From JBCBKU01 sp965267475 (GTDB taxonomy: Bacteria > Pseudomonadota > Alphaproteobacteria > Rhodobacterales > Rhodobacteraceae), in the NCBI GenBank assembly GCA_965267475.1, contig OZ254079.1:2170001-2234000 (forward strand): DNA of 64,000 bases. Direction: 5' to 3'. The translations under genes were made by a program, and so were the position numbers. The number at the start of each line of letters is the position of its first letter. Within the stretch, counting starts at the first letter, position 1. The notes beneath the pieces are model-generated. The model was not told the origin of the DNA. It was given only the letters and a program-made list of their open reading frames with translations, and made no database searches. Of the stretch, positions 8,917-17,351 are shown piece by piece.

Positions 8917-9422
8917 TCCTAAAGCTGATCCGTGGGGGCGGCGGGCCGCCGACGAACGACGACCTGAAGGCTGAAATTCGCAAGATGTGCAACGTCTTCA
9001 TGCATCGCGAGAGCGAGCGGTGTGTGATTGCGACCAAGTTCCTCGATCAGCTGTACTTTGAAGCGGATGACGCCATCACGGTCTGTGAATGCTCGCCTGC
9101 CGAGGAGTTTGGAGCCGCGGTCCGGGATGCTTTCATCGCGAGCCGGCGTCGGAAAGACAAGACGCGCGGACAGAAGAAGAGCGTCAAAGACTGGCCTGCA
9201 CTAAAGGCTGCGAAGGCGAAGTCCGGTGCCGAGTTTGATCGCGAGTGGATTTGCATAAACGTACAGGGCGCGAACGAGGCGAACATCATTGTTCGCATGG
9301 AAACGGACCCGGTTCAGCAGGATGTGAAACTGACCAAATACTGCAATCCATTGGTGGTCGAGCGTTTGGGTGGTGACCTTCGGTTGTTGAAGAAAAAGTT
9401 CCTGCAGTGGGAAAAGGCATGA
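8913..9422 (+). CDS. Hypothetical protein translationally coupled to the amidohydrolase
   Basis: A 169-residue soluble protein starting at a GTG that overlaps the stop codon of the M20 hydrolase gene (GTGA), so the two are probably cotranslated. The N-terminus reads ILKLIRGGGGPPTNDDLKAE. The remainder is a mixed alpha/beta chain with several Cys residues (near residues 24, 35, 53 and 55) and a Lys/Arg-rich middle stretch. No signal peptide or membrane helix is visible. I do not recognise the family. Coupling suggests coexpression but not necessarily a catalytic role. Confidence 0.6.
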   Translation: MILKLIRGGGGPPTNDDLKAEIRKMCNVFMHRESERCVIATKFLDQLYFEADDAITVCECSPAEEFGAAVRDAFIASRRRKDKTRGQKKSVKDWPALKAAKAKSGAEFDREWICINVQGANEANIIVRMETDPVQQDVKLTKYCNPLVVERLGGDLRLLKKKFLQWEKA

Positions 9423-9441
9423 CGCGCAAGGGTATCTTGCT

Positions 9442-9701
9442 GTGCTGTTTGTGATTGCGTTTGTTTTTAGTGCCGCCGCCACAGCATTCAGTTGGCGAGT
9501 TGCCACTGGTCAACACAGCGGGGATCGCCTTGTGATTGGGACTTTTGCAGGCACTATCTTCCGGGTTGTCTGCGTGAACCGGTACCTGAATGTCGATTTC
9601 CTAGGCGGTGATGATTAGGAATCCTCAGCATAGTGGCGGGTATCCTTATCGGGTGTGTGGGCGTGTTTTCGGCGATCAATGCGTTCTGCACCGGGAATTG
9701 A
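9442..9701 (+). pseudogene. Small membrane ORF, apparently frameshifted
   Basis: From a GTG at 9442, preceded by AAGGG, a 58-codon frame runs to TAG at 9616-9618. It begins with a hydrophobic segment (LFVIAFVFSAAATAFSW). Immediately after, in another frame from 9618 to 9701, a second very hydrophobic segment (GILSIVAGILIGCVGVFSAI) ends in TGA. Joined, they would make a two-helix membrane protein of about 85 residues, so a one-base frameshift is suspected near 9610-9618. Alternatively the first frame alone is a small membrane protein. This accounts for most of the gap between 9423 and 9737. No homolog is recalled. Confidence 0.35.
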
Positions 9702-9737
9702 CGAGATGGACTTCGAGTTAACCAAGGGAGCGGGTAC

Positions 9738-10481
9738 ATGAATGAGCAAAGTTTGATGAGCGAAACCGCCATTCGCATCGACCTTGCGGCTGCGATCCGG
9801 CTTTCACGCCGCAATGACTGGCACGAGGGGGTGGCGAACCATTTCTCGGCGGCGGTCTCGGCCGATGGAAAGAAGTTCCTCATCAACCCGCGCTGGGTGC
9901 ATTGGTCGCGTGTCAGAGCATCTGACCTGATCCTTTGCGATGCGGACGATCCCGCCACGATGGATCGCCCCGACGCGCCCGACCCCTCTGCCTGGGCAAT
10001 TCATTCGGCACTGCACCGCAATCTGCCCCAGGCCCGCGCGGCACTGCATATGCACCCACCGTACTGCACGGCGCTGGCAGCGCTCAAAGACCCGACCATC
10101 CATCCCATCGATCAGGTGACAGCGCGTTGGTACAAACGTTTGGCCTATGACACGGCGTTTGGCGGCATCGCCCATGAAAGCGCAGAAGGCGAACGGATCT
10201 CGCGCGCTGTTGGAAACCATGGCGCGGTGATGATGCAGAACCATGGGGTGACCACGTTCGGCGCGACTGTGGCCGAGGCCTGGGACGCGCTTTATCATCT
10301 TGAACGTGCGGCAAAAACACTGGTTCTCGCCTATTCCACCGGGCAGCCGCTAGCGGTGATGGATGACGCGCTTGCGGAAGAGACCGCGGCGGGCTGGGAG
10401 GTCTATAAAGAGGCCGAGTTTGCCCATTTCACAGAGATGAAGCGTGTGTTGGATCGCGAGGAACCGGATTACAAGGACTAA
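9738..10481 (+). CDS. Class II aldolase/adducin-domain protein
   Basis: A 247-residue protein with a single class II aldolase/adducin head domain. Zn-binding histidines are visible in LHMHPPYCTAL (around residue 97) and MQNHGVTTFG (around residue 167). The N-terminal NDWHEGVANHFSAAV matches the substrate-binding loop region of this family. Members include fuculose-phosphate aldolase, ribulose-phosphate epimerase and decarboxylase-like enzymes, and many are annotated only by domain. The ATG has AAGGGAG upstream. It lies among pyrimidine catabolic genes, but its substrate cannot be set from sequence. Confidence 0.85.
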   Translation: MNEQSLMSETAIRIDLAAAIRLSRRNDWHEGVANHFSAAVSADGKKFLINPRWVHWSRVRASDLILCDADDPATMDRPDAPDPSAWAIHSALHRNLPQARAALHMHPPYCTALAALKDPTIHPIDQVTARWYKRLAYDTAFGGIAHESAEGERISRAVGNHGAVMMQNHGVTTFGATVAEAWDALYHLERAAKTLVLAYSTGQPLAVMDDALAEETAAGWEVYKEAEFAHFTEMKRVLDREEPDYKD

Positions 10482-10587
10482 GCGGTTCTCAGCTTGTAGG
10501 GTCCGCTGTCGAGAGATGAGCTTTCCCAAACCGGAACAATAGGTTAGGCGGGTTGAGTGGGGGCCTTGTGGGAATGCCTGCGGCCCA

Positions 10588-11628
10588 ATGAAACTCGACG
10601 GATTGCAAGCCGGGCGCGCGATTGCCGCGCTGATGGTTGTGGCCTTTCATGCCAATGCCTTCATCCTTCCGGACAGGCTCTATGACGGGGCCACGGCGGG
10701 GCGTGTCTTCAACATGGGCTATGCGGGGGTCGAGTTTTTCTTTGTGCTCTCCGGCTTCATCATGGTTTTCGTCCACCAACGGGATTTTTCCCGGCCCGAA
10801 CGGGCAGGATCCTTTCTGAAGAAGCGGATCTTCCGGATATATCCAGTCTATTGGGTGATCTACGGGGCTTTGACCGCGATCTATTTCTTGGCCCCGGGTC
10901 GCGGTCCGGATCATGCGCGCGATCTGGAAGCGATTGTCACTTCGGCCCTTCTTTGGCCGATGCCGGTACAGCCGGTTATGCAGGTCGCCTGGACGCTTCA
11001 GCACGAAATGCTGTTCTATCTGGTTTTCACGCTGCTTGTACTGAACTTGCGCCTCGGCATCCTGATCTTTGCGATCTGGATGGGGGCCTGTCTGACGGCG
11101 GGGCTGGGCGTCTTGCCCTATCCGCTCGATTTCCTATTATCGCCTTATAACCTGCTGTTTTTGATGGGGATTTGGGTAGCATTGCGGTTTCAGGATCTCA
11201 CGCCGGGGCAGGGGCGCACGCTTCTTCTGGCGGGCGCGGCATTGTTTCTAGGCACCGGACTGGTCGAGGTCTTCGGTCTTGTCGAGTGGTGGAAACCGGC
11301 CCGGACCTGGAGCTATGGAGTGGGGGCCACCGCCATCGTGATGGGGCTGGCTGCTGGTGCCGTCGCGCCGCCCAAATGGCTCAGTTTTCTGGGCGATGCA
11401 TCTTATGCCATCTATCTGGTTCACCTGCCTGCCATGAGTTTCGGGTCGATCGTGGCGCTGAAGCTTGGTGCCCCCTGGGATCTTCCACCCATTGCCCTGA
11501 TGGCCGGATTGATCATTCTTTCTTCACTGGCAGGGTCCGCCGTTCACCTGCTTATCGAGCGACCGGTTGCGTCTTGGTTGCGGACCAAACGACGCGAAAC
11601 AGCGCCGAACGTCCCCAGCCGGGCTTGA
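10588..11628 (+). CDS. Acyltransferase family 3 (OafA/YrhL-like) integral membrane protein
   Basis: A 346-residue polytopic protein with about ten hydrophobic helices. The N-terminal motif KLDGLQAGRAIAALMVVAFHANAF carries the family's conserved R-x10-H pattern. FFVLSGFIM and the RIFRIYPVYW segment are also typical of acyltransferase 3 proteins. These inner-membrane enzymes transfer acetyl or other acyl groups to surface sugars, exopolysaccharide or glycolipid. The acceptor is unknown. The gene separates the aldolase-domain gene from the dihydropyrimidinase and is probably not part of the pyrimidine pathway. Confidence 0.9.
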   Translation: MKLDGLQAGRAIAALMVVAFHANAFILPDRLYDGATAGRVFNMGYAGVEFFFVLSGFIMVFVHQRDFSRPERAGSFLKKRIFRIYPVYWVIYGALTAIYFLAPGRGPDHARDLEAIVTSALLWPMPVQPVMQVAWTLQHEMLFYLVFTLLVLNLRLGILIFAIWMGACLTAGLGVLPYPLDFLLSPYNLLFLMGIWVALRFQDLTPGQGRTLLLAGAALFLGTGLVEVFGLVEWWKPARTWSYGVGATAIVMGLAAGAVAPPKWLSFLGDASYAIYLVHLPAMSFGSIVALKLGAPWDLPPIALMAGLIILSSLAGSAVHLLIERPVASWLRTKRRETAPNVPSRA

Positions 11629-11682
11629 CCCTGCCCGCGCTCCCCTAAACGATGGTGCTGACGCCAGAAGAAGGGGAGCCCC

Positions 11683-13137
11683 ATGAGCACGGTTATCAAG
11701 AACGGCACCATCGTCACCCATGATCTGACCTATGCGGCGGATGTGCTGGTCGAAGGCGGGCGGATCTCCGAGATTGCGCAGGGCCTCAAGGGCGACACGG
11801 AACTGGACGCGACGGGGTGCTATGTGATGCCGGGCGGGATCGACCCACACACGCATCTCGAAATGCCGTTCATGGGCACCTATTCGTCCGATGATTTCGA
11901 ATCCGGCACCCGCGCCGCGCTGTCCGGCGGCACAACCATGGTTGTCGATTTCGCCCTGCCGAGCCCGGGCCAGGGGCTCCATGACGCGCTTCAGATGTGG
12001 CACAACAAATCCACTAAGGCGAATTGCGATTACTCGTACCACATGGCGGTCACCTGGTGGGGCGAGCAGGTCTTCAATGAGATGGCGACAGTCATTGAGA
12101 AAGAGGGCATCACCACCTTCAAGCACTTCATGGCCTACAAGGGCGCGCTCATGGTCAATGATGATGAGATGTACGCGTCCTTCCAGCGCCTCGCCGAATT
12201 GGGCGGGATCGCCATGGTCCATGCCGAGAATGGCGATGTGGTCGCTGAACTGACGGCGAAGCTCTTGGCCGAAGGGAATACTGGCCCCGAGGCTCATGCC
12301 TATTCCCGGCCCAGCCAGGTTGAAGGTGAGGCGACCAACCGCGCAATCATGATCGCCGACATGGCGGGTGTCCCCCTTTACGTCGTGCACACGTCCTGCG
12401 AGGAAGCGCATGAGGCGATCCGCCGCGCGCGCCAGCAAGGCAAACGGGTCTGGGGTGAACCGTTGATCCAGCACCTGACGCTGGATGAAAGCGAATACTT
12501 CAACAAGGATTGGGATCACGCGGCGCGGCGCGTCATGTCGCCGCCGTTTCGCGACAAAAAGCACCAGGACAGTCTTTGGGCAGGCCTTCAGGCCGGGTCG
12601 CTGTCGGTCGTCGCGACCGATCACTGTGCCTTCACGACCGAGCAGAAGCGCTATGGCGTGGGCGATTTCTCGAAGATCCCGAACGGGACCGGAGGGCTGG
12701 AGGACCGGATGCCGATGCTCTGGACCAACGGTGTGGGCACCGGACGCCTGACGCCGAACGAATTCGTGGCCGTCACATCGACGAACATTGCCAAGATCCT
12801 GAACTGTTACCCAAAGAAGGGTGCGGTTGCCGTGGGCGCGGACGCCGATCTGGTGGTCTGGGATCCCGAACGCGAAAAGACGATCGCGGCCAAATCCCAG
12901 CAATCGGCCATCGATTACAACGTGTTCGAAGGCAAGAAGGTGAAGGGTCTGCCGCGCTATACCCTGACGCGGGGCGAAGTCGCAGTGAACGACGGCAAGG
13001 TCGAAACGCGCGAAGGCCACGGCAAGTTCGTCCGCCGAGAGCCGAATACACCTGTGAACAAGGCGCTCTCGACCTGGAAGGAATTGACCGCGCCCAGGCC
13101 GGTCGAACGCACAGGCATCCCTGTCACGGGGGTCTGA
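11683..13137 (+). CDS. Dihydropyrimidinase (D-hydantoinase)
   Basis: A 484-residue amidohydrolase of the dihydropyrimidinase family. It opens dihydrouracil or dihydrothymine to the N-carbamoyl-beta-amino acid, the substrate expected for the M20 hydrolase at 7666. The binuclear metal site is visible as HTH in GGIDPHTHLEMP (near residues 53-64), the lysine to be carboxylated (Lys153 in KHFMAYKGALMV), the His of YVVHTSCEEA, and Asp in VATDHCAF. The length is normal for the family. The ATG has AAGGGGAG upstream. The GGGGGC-AGC-GCCCCC hairpin at 13180-13194 follows in the intergenic gap. Confidence 0.93.
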   Translation: MSTVIKNGTIVTHDLTYAADVLVEGGRISEIAQGLKGDTELDATGCYVMPGGIDPHTHLEMPFMGTYSSDDFESGTRAALSGGTTMVVDFALPSPGQGLHDALQMWHNKSTKANCDYSYHMAVTWWGEQVFNEMATVIEKEGITTFKHFMAYKGALMVNDDEMYASFQRLAELGGIAMVHAENGDVVAELTAKLLAEGNTGPEAHAYSRPSQVEGEATNRAIMIADMAGVPLYVVHTSCEEAHEAIRRARQQGKRVWGEPLIQHLTLDESEYFNKDWDHAARRVMSPPFRDKKHQDSLWAGLQAGSLSVVATDHCAFTTEQKRYGVGDFSKIPNGTGGLEDRMPMLWTNGVGTGRLTPNEFVAVTSTNIAKILNCYPKKGAVAVGADADLVVWDPEREKTIAAKSQQSAIDYNVFEGKKVKGLPRYTLTRGEVAVNDGKVETREGHGKFVRREPNTPVNKALSTWKELTAPRPVERTGIPVTGV

Positions 13138-13179
13138 TATTCCGCACCGTCTTTGGTCCATAGTTATCCCGGCGGTTTG

Positions 13180-13194
13180 GGGGCAGCGCCCCCA
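13180..13194. repeat. Short GC hairpin downstream of the dihydropyrimidinase gene
   Basis: GGGGGC-AGC-GCCCCC makes a six-pair stem. It is not followed by a T-run, so it is not a convincing intrinsic terminator. It may be one of the short GC palindromes common in such genomes, or a processing or stability element. Confidence 0.4.
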
Positions 13195-13269
13195 TCCCGA
13201 GGAGAAGGCTGAAGGCCGCAGACGAGACATCACGTGCGCCACAAGCGCTCATTTTAGGAACAGCCCACA

Positions 13270-14163
13270 ATGCCCTTTTCAGGCCTCAGTGCCTTTCCCG
13301 TGACCCCGACCGATGGATCTGGCGGGGTCGATACCGACCACCTGCAACGACTGACCCGCCGCCTGATCCGCGACGGGATATCATCCATCGGGGTGATCGG
13401 ATCCACGGGTGGCTACATGTATCTCAGCGCCGAAGAACGCGCCCGCGCCATTAGTGCAGCGGTGGAAGCGTCCGGGGACACTCCTGTCATTGCAGGCATT
13501 GGCGACATGCGCAGCGATCTTGTCATTGCCCATGCGGTTGCCGCGAAGCGGGCCGGCGCCAATGGCCTGCTTCTTGCCGCGGTACGCTATTTGCCTTTGA
13601 CCGATGACGAGGTTTTCGGTTTGTTTCAGGACGTGGCCGCCGCCACGGATCTGCCCATTCTCATCTACAACAACCCGGGGACGACCGGGACCACGATGTC
13701 TGAGGGCCTTATTACCCGCCTGGCAGGAATTGACGGCGTGGACGCTGTGAAGAACCCGCCCGCGCCCGAAGGTGAGTTTGCCATTCAAATCTCGCGCTTT
13801 CGGATTGAAACGCCCGAAGGGTTCTCGCTTGGCTATTCGGGCGATGCGGCGATCCTTGGGGCGCTGCGGGCTGGGGCCGATGCCTGGTATTCGGTTCTGG
13901 CCGGCACGCTGCCAGAACCTTGCGTGGCCCTCTGGAAGGCTCGGAAAGATCCGGCGGCCCTGGCAAGGGCGGCCGAGCCTTTGGTGCCGCTTCTCCGCTG
14001 TTTCGATGCCTATGGAGGCATTCGCGTGGTGCATGAGATGACCGATATGCTTGGTCTTGGCCCGGTCCGCTTGCCCAAACCGCTCCTGCCGCTTGGGTCC
14101 GACGCCCGGCGCGAGATCGAGACGGCGCTTGAAGCGGCCCTGTCTGTCAGCGAAACTGCCTGA
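13270..14163 (+). CDS. Dihydrodipicolinate synthase/N-acetylneuraminate lyase family protein
   Basis: A 297-residue (beta/alpha)8 lyase of the DapA/NanA superfamily. The Schiff-base lysine is Lys161 in VDAVKNPPAPEG, and the proton-relay tyrosine is Tyr133 in LIYNNPGTTG. The N-terminal GxxxTPFD-like region reads FPVTPTDGSGGVD, and the carboxylate-binding loop reads GSTGGYMYLSAEE rather than the DapA-type GTTGE. The divergence suggests a catabolic aldolase or dehydratase rather than lysine biosynthesis. It sits between the dihydropyrimidinase and a PLP decarboxylase and ends 20 bp before the latter, so the two probably act together. The substrate is unknown. Confidence 0.87.
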   Translation: MPFSGLSAFPVTPTDGSGGVDTDHLQRLTRRLIRDGISSIGVIGSTGGYMYLSAEERARAISAAVEASGDTPVIAGIGDMRSDLVIAHAVAAKRAGANGLLLAAVRYLPLTDDEVFGLFQDVAAATDLPILIYNNPGTTGTTMSEGLITRLAGIDGVDAVKNPPAPEGEFAIQISRFRIETPEGFSLGYSGDAAILGALRAGADAWYSVLAGTLPEPCVALWKARKDPAALARAAEPLVPLLRCFDAYGGIRVVHEMTDMLGLGPVRLPKPLLPLGSDARREIETALEAALSVSETA

Positions 14164-14183
14164 AAACGCCTCAGGGGGGACGC

Positions 14184-15584
14184 GTGTCGGGATTGACGAA
14201 TGACGAACGGTTGGCGCTGCACCGCGCCAGTCAGGCCGCGATTGCGTATCGCGACGGGCTGCGAGATCGACCAGTTACGCCACATGTCGGTTTGGACGCG
14301 GTTGCCGAGACCTTCATCCATGCGCTGTCCGAAGACGGACAGCCAGCCGATGCGGTGATTGATGCGCTCCAGCGCGATGCCGATCCCGGGATCAACCAGA
14401 TGGCGTCCCCCAACTTCCACGGCTACGTGCTTGGCGGGTCTCATCCCGTCGGCGTGGCTGCGGATTTTCTGGTCTCTGCCTGGGGCCAGAATGCAGGGTC
14501 CGCTTACGAGACACCCGCAATCACCGGGATGGAGCGGGCGGTTTGCGACTGGACTTTGGATCTGCTCGGGCTACCGGACGATTGCGGCGTCGGCATCGTC
14601 ACGGGCGCGACCATTGCGAACACGCAGGGCGTCATGGCCGCGCGCAATGCGCTTTTGGCCAAACAGGGCTGGGACGTCGAGGCCAAGGGATTGTTCGGCG
14701 CGCCCGAGATCCCGGTGCTGATCGGCGACGACGCCCATTCCGCCCCCTTTGCCGCGCTGCGCTATGCCGGGTTCGGGGCCGACCGCTGCACCCGCGTGGG
14801 CACGGATGATCAAGGCCGTGTCCGTAAGGATGCTTTTGCCGAGGCGCTTGAGACTTGCCCGTCGCCCCCTTTGGTGATCCTGCAAGCGGGCCAGATCAAC
14901 ACCGGTGCTTTTGACCCGTTTGACGCGTTGATCCCAATGGTCCATGCCAAAGGCGGCTGGGTCCACATCGATGGCGCCTTCGGGCTTTGGCTCGCGACTG
15001 TGCCGGAATTGGCCGATCGGACTAAAGGCGTGCAGGCCGCCGACAGTTGGGCCGTCGATCTGCACAAATGGCTGAACGCACCATTCGATGCGGGTCTTGC
15101 CATCGTCCGCGATCCCGAACCCTTGATGCGCGCCATGTCGGCGCGGGGGGCCTATCTTCCGGGTGAGACGGCTTTTCCAGAACCGTCGGACTTCACGCTG
15201 GAATTGTCGCGCAGGGCGCGGGGTGTTCCCAGCTACGCAATCCTAAAACACCTCGGGAAATCGGGGGTCCGTGAACTTATAGCGCGCCATTGCCGCCTGG
15301 CTTCAACGATTGCCGAAAGCCTTGCTGCGGAACCGGGGATCGAGATCCTGAACGACATTCACTGCAATCAGATCGCGCTTACCTGCGGTAAAACGGACGC
15401 TGAGACCGAGGCGGTCTTAAGCACCGTCCAGAAATGCGGCAAGGTCTATCCAACCCATGGTGTCTGGGCGGGGAAGAAAATCATCCGGATTTCGGTGATC
15501 GGTTATGCGATGCAAGACAGCGATGCCGATCTTGTCACGGACGAGATCCTTTCAGCCTGGCGCGCGCTGAACGCAAAGGCGTGA
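14184..15584 (+). CDS. PLP-dependent group II decarboxylase-like protein
   Basis: A 466-residue fold-type I PLP enzyme of the group II (glutamate/aromatic amino acid) decarboxylase family. The cofactor lysine is Lys295 in AVDLHKWLNAPF. SPNFHGYVLGGSHPVG and ITGMERAVCDWTLDLLGLP at the N-terminal side, TGATIANTQGVMAARNA and GGWVHIDGAFGLWL are typical of this family. It starts at a GTG with a strong AGGGGGGA ribosome site and follows the DapA-like gene closely. The substrate may be an aromatic or acidic amino acid, but decarboxylation as opposed to lyase or transaminase chemistry is inferred from the family only. Confidence 0.85.
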   Translation: MSGLTNDERLALHRASQAAIAYRDGLRDRPVTPHVGLDAVAETFIHALSEDGQPADAVIDALQRDADPGINQMASPNFHGYVLGGSHPVGVAADFLVSAWGQNAGSAYETPAITGMERAVCDWTLDLLGLPDDCGVGIVTGATIANTQGVMAARNALLAKQGWDVEAKGLFGAPEIPVLIGDDAHSAPFAALRYAGFGADRCTRVGTDDQGRVRKDAFAEALETCPSPPLVILQAGQINTGAFDPFDALIPMVHAKGGWVHIDGAFGLWLATVPELADRTKGVQAADSWAVDLHKWLNAPFDAGLAIVRDPEPLMRAMSARGAYLPGETAFPEPSDFTLELSRRARGVPSYAILKHLGKSGVRELIARHCRLASTIAESLAAEPGIEILNDIHCNQIALTCGKTDAETEAVLSTVQKCGKVYPTHGVWAGKKIIRISVIGYAMQDSDADLVTDEILSAWRALNAKA

Positions 15585-15695
15585 TGCCAAGAGAACCGGC
15601 ATAGACAAAAGGATCAGTGAAAGGCCCGTCGATTTCCGATTGCGCCTTCCAAGGATCTGCCGTCGAATGCGGCACGGGATCGCAAGAGGGGCACC

Positions 15696-16478
15696 ATGGG
15701 TGAGGCCGTCATCTCCGCGTCAGGGCTGGACCTGACTTTTCAGACCAATGACGGTCCGGTTCACGCGTTGAAGGGCGTCGATCTTGCCATTGAAAAAGGT
15801 GAGTTCGTGTCCTTCATCGGCCCATCGGGCTGCGGCAAAACGACGTTTCTGCGCGTCATCGCGGCCCTTGAGCATCCCACCGGTGGCACGATCACGGTCA
15901 ATGGGATGAGCCCGGATGACGCCCGCCAGGCCCGGGCCTATGGCTATGTCTTCCAGGCGGCGGGTCTTTACCCCTGGCGGACCATTGGCGGAAACATCCG
16001 TTTGCCGCTTGAGATCATGGGCTATTCCAAGGCGGACCAGACGGACCGGGTAAAGAAAACCCTGGAACTTGTTGATCTTGAAGGGTTTGAGAAGAAATAC
16101 CCTTGGCAATTGTCAGGCGGAATGCAGCAGCGCGCCTCGATCGCCCGGGCCTTGGCCTTCGATGCCGATATCCTGCTGATGGATGAACCTTTTGGGGCGC
16201 TTGACGAGATTGTCCGGGACCGGCTGAACGAAGAACTTCTGGCCCTTTGGGCGCGCACCGAAAAGACCATCGGCTTCGTGACCCATTCGATCCCGGAAGC
16301 CGTTTATCTTTCAACCAAGATCGTCGTGATGTCGCCGCGACCGGGCCGGATCACCGATGTCATCGATAGCCCGCTTCCTAAACAGCGTCCGCTGGACATC
16401 CGGGACAGCCGTGAATTCATCGAAATTGCCCATCGTGTACGCGAAGGGCTAAGGGCGGGGCATGGCGATGAACTCTGA
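15696..16478 (+). CDS. ABC transporter ATP-binding protein (taurine/sulfonate/pyrimidine type)
   Basis: A 260-residue ATPase of the SsuB/TauB/ThiZ group. Walker A is GPSGCGKTT (residues 42-50), the signature is LSGGMQQRASIARAL and Walker B is ILLMDEPFGALDE, followed by the switch His in FVTHSIPEA. It would energise the two permeases at 17344 and 18261 and the binding protein at 19327. Given the RutR-like and dihydropyrimidinase genes nearby, import of a pyrimidine or pyrimidine-like compound is likely. Its 3' end overlaps the following GNAT gene by 17 bp, so all genes to 19115 form one coupled operon. Confidence 0.92.
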   Translation: MGEAVISASGLDLTFQTNDGPVHALKGVDLAIEKGEFVSFIGPSGCGKTTFLRVIAALEHPTGGTITVNGMSPDDARQARAYGYVFQAAGLYPWRTIGGNIRLPLEIMGYSKADQTDRVKKTLELVDLEGFEKKYPWQLSGGMQQRASIARALAFDADILLMDEPFGALDEIVRDRLNEELLALWARTEKTIGFVTHSIPEAVYLSTKIVVMSPRPGRITDVIDSPLPKQRPLDIRDSREFIEIAHRVREGLRAGHGDEL

Positions 16479-16905
16479 CGCGCCAATTCCCGTTCGCCGG
16501 GCGGGCGCGGGCGATGTTGCGGCCTGTGCCCGGATCGTGTCAAACTGGGCGAGGACGACGCCCTGGATCGCAGAGCGGTTTTCGGAAGCAGAGTTGACCG
16601 AGATGATCGGGCAGGGGCTTAAGATCCGCGAGATCTATGTGGCTGGCGATCCGGTTGTTGGCTACATGTCCTTCAACCCGGAAAAAGATCACCTTGTCGC
16701 GCTTTACACGGATCAGCCGGGGCGCGGGGTCGGCAAGGCACTGATGGATCATCTGAAATCAGGGCGATCCTATCTTCAGCTTTGGACGCACGAGCCAAAC
16801 ACGGCGGCGCATCGGTTTTATGAGCGCGAAGGATTTGTCCAGGTGGAGCGCAATCCCATGGGCGATGACGGCCTGCCCGAAATCCGAATGGAATGGCGCC
16901 GGTGA
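16462..16905 (+). CDS. GNAT-family N-acetyltransferase, first of a tandem pair
   Basis: A 147-residue GCN5-related acetyltransferase. The acetyl-CoA loop is QPGRGVGKALMDHL, and the C-terminal HRFYEREGFVQVER strand-helix element is standard. It starts inside the end of the ABC ATPase gene (ATG at 16462; a second ATG two codons on is equally possible). Its paralog begins 13 bp before its own stop. Placement within a transporter operon suggests acetylation of the imported compound or of a derivative, but the substrate is unknown. Confidence 0.85.
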   Translation: MAMNSDAPIPVRRAGAGDVAACARIVSNWARTTPWIAERFSEAELTEMIGQGLKIREIYVAGDPVVGYMSFNPEKDHLVALYTDQPGRGVGKALMDHLKSGRSYLQLWTHEPNTAAHRFYEREGFVQVERNPMGDDGLPEIRMEWRR

Positions 16906-17351
16906 CAGGCGCGTTGCCCATACGGCGCGGTGATATGGGGGATGCCCAGATCTGCGCCGACATCCTGAACGCATGGATCGATGATCGCGACTGGATGCCG
17001 CGCGTCCATACGCCAGAAGACGTGCGCGCATTCTACCGCGACTTTGTGTTCGTCCAGCGCGAGGTCTGGGTGGCCGGTGACCCGATTGCCGGGTTTATCG
17101 GTCTCGACACTGAAAACGGGGTCGTGACGACCCTTTACGCGGCCGATCCCGGTCATGGAGTCGGAAAAGCACTGCTTGATCATGCAAAGCAGGGCCGGGA
17201 CAGGCTTGAGCTTTGGACGTTTCAGGCCAATGACGGCGCGCGGCGGTTTTACCGGCGCGAAGGGTTTCAAGAGGTCGAGATGACCGACGGGGATAACGAG
17301 GAAAACTTGCCGGATGTCTTGCTGCGATGGGAAAGGACGTCCGATGCGTAG
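16893..17351 (+). CDS. GNAT-family N-acetyltransferase, second of a tandem pair
   Basis: A 152-residue paralog of the preceding acetyltransferase. It shares the pattern REVWVAGDPIAGFIGLDTE / REIYVAGDPVVGYMSFNPE, the acetyl-CoA loop DPGHGVGKALLDHA and the closing ARRFYRREGFQEVEM. The ATG at 16893 overlaps the first GNAT gene, and its 3' end overlaps the first permease gene, so translation is coupled throughout. The two copies have diverged well beyond recent duplication, suggesting either distinct substrates or a hetero-oligomer. Confidence 0.85.
   Translation: MAPVTGALPIRRGDMGDAQICADILNAWIDDRDWMPRVHTPEDVRAFYRDFVFVQREVWVAGDPIAGFIGLDTENGVVTTLYAADPGHGVGKALLDHAKQGRDRLELWTFQANDGARRFYRREGFQEVEMTDGDNEENLPDVLLRWERTSDA

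Noticed and set aside
13180..13194. GC hairpin considered as terminator of the dihydropyrimidinase transcript
   Set aside because: Short stem with no T-run; recorded only as a repeat-like hairpin.
11524..13242. A 572-codon open frame antisense to the dihydropyrimidinase gene
   Set aside because: Composition typical of a shadow frame (rich in Arg, Gly, His), while the plus-strand gene has complete active-site motifs.
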